From: Amia ocellicauda
Lineage: Eukaryota; Chordata; Actinopteri; Amiiformes; Amiidae
DNA: 64,000 nucleotides
Reading direction: 5' to 3'
Assembly (NCBI RefSeq): GCF_036373705.1
Contig: NC_089858.1
Coordinates: 14,689,249 to 14,753,248, forward strand
Below the pieces are notes generated by a model. The model was not told where the DNA came from and ran no database searches. It worked only from the letters and a program-made list of their open reading frames with translations. Positions 63,801 to 64,000 of the stretch are shown here, in pieces; position 1 is the stretch's first letter, and each line of letters starts with the position of its first letter. Position numbers and translations under genes: made by a program.

Positions 63801-64000
63801 TGCGAGCGCCAAGTAGGAAATCATCCCATTACTGCACCTTTGATGTGAAGTGTTTCCCTGTTTCCCTCCTTTAAATCAGCTATTCTAGTGACCTCACTGT
63901 GACACCCAGCGAGACTCTGTGCTGTCTAGCTTTGGAGTGGTATGTCTCCATCCTCCTGGCATTGTTGCTTTTTCAATAGTTTATTCCTTTGGCAGATGCC
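60818..64000. other. galr1 intron 2 (3' part of gene not reached)
   Basis: After the GT donor at 60818 I find no exon 3: no TM6 FGISWLPHH-type or TM7 NPIIY-type sequence on the plus strand to the window end. The stretch is non-coding. The last 20 bases start a further GCAGATGCC-type repeat. Confidence 0.55.
63980..64000. repeat. dispersed repeat tail (GCAGATGCC-type), copy 3, cut by window edge
   Basis: TTTATTCCTTTGGCAGATGC matches the start of the copies at 30,160 and 35,526 and is cut off by the window end. Confidence 0.45.

Noticed and set aside
60818-64000. Search for galr1 exon 3
   Set aside because: No frame with TM6 or TM7 motifs was found. The exon must lie beyond the window.

Overview
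This window is vertebrate nuclear DNA and almost certainly comes from a ray-finned fish. It holds split genes with GT-AG introns, high-identity Tc1-type DNA transposons, L2-like and RTE-like non-LTR relics, and abundant CA, GA and AT microsatellites. The protein-coding genes are orthologues of known vertebrate genes. I cannot name the species.

Five genes are supported with exon-level structures. From 6,991 to 12,660 on the minus strand lies atp6v0d1 (V-ATPase subunit d1), with eight coding exons that sum exactly to 351 codons plus a stop. From 20,240 to 21,789 on the plus strand lies agrp (agouti-related protein), with three coding exons and the ten-cysteine C-terminal domain. From 24,634 to 27,444 and from 31,502 to 35,070 on the plus strand lie two tandem chymotrypsinogen genes. 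Each has seven exons of identical lengths and encodes 263 residues, with its own TATA box and poly(A) signal. From 57,039 onward on the plus strand are the first two coding exons of a galanin receptor of the GALR1 type; the last exon lies beyond the right edge.

The rest is intergenic or intronic sequence rich in mobile elements. Three copies of one Tc1/mariner family with a DD36E transposase (Incomer-like) lie near 3.0, 28.5 and 59.0 kb. One is complete with an open transposase, one has lost its 5' end and start codon, and one is internally deleted. A second, internally deleted Tc1-like element lies at 42.9-43.8 kb. A nested cluster of decayed Tc1 elements and an L2-like reverse transcriptase lies at 16.1-18.1 kb, between atp6v0d1 and agrp. 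Smaller elements include a hAT-type element with a perfect 8-bp target duplication (54.8-55.5 kb), a TA-flanked MITE (54.2-54.4 kb), a SINE-like retroposon with a 13-bp target duplication (50.4-50.7 kb) and a long inverted repeat family (50.1-51.6 kb).

The most unusual structure is a 368-bp near-perfect hairpin with two 169-bp arms, starting about 220 bp past the agrp poly(A) signal. A second copy of its loop lies directly downstream. I found no bacterial-type system, CRISPR array, tRNA or rRNA. The genes do not form a shared pathway: atp6v0d1 is housekeeping, agrp and galr1 belong to neuropeptide signalling in appetite and energy control, and the chymotrypsinogens are digestive enzymes. The interest of their grouping is conserved synteny, not joint function.
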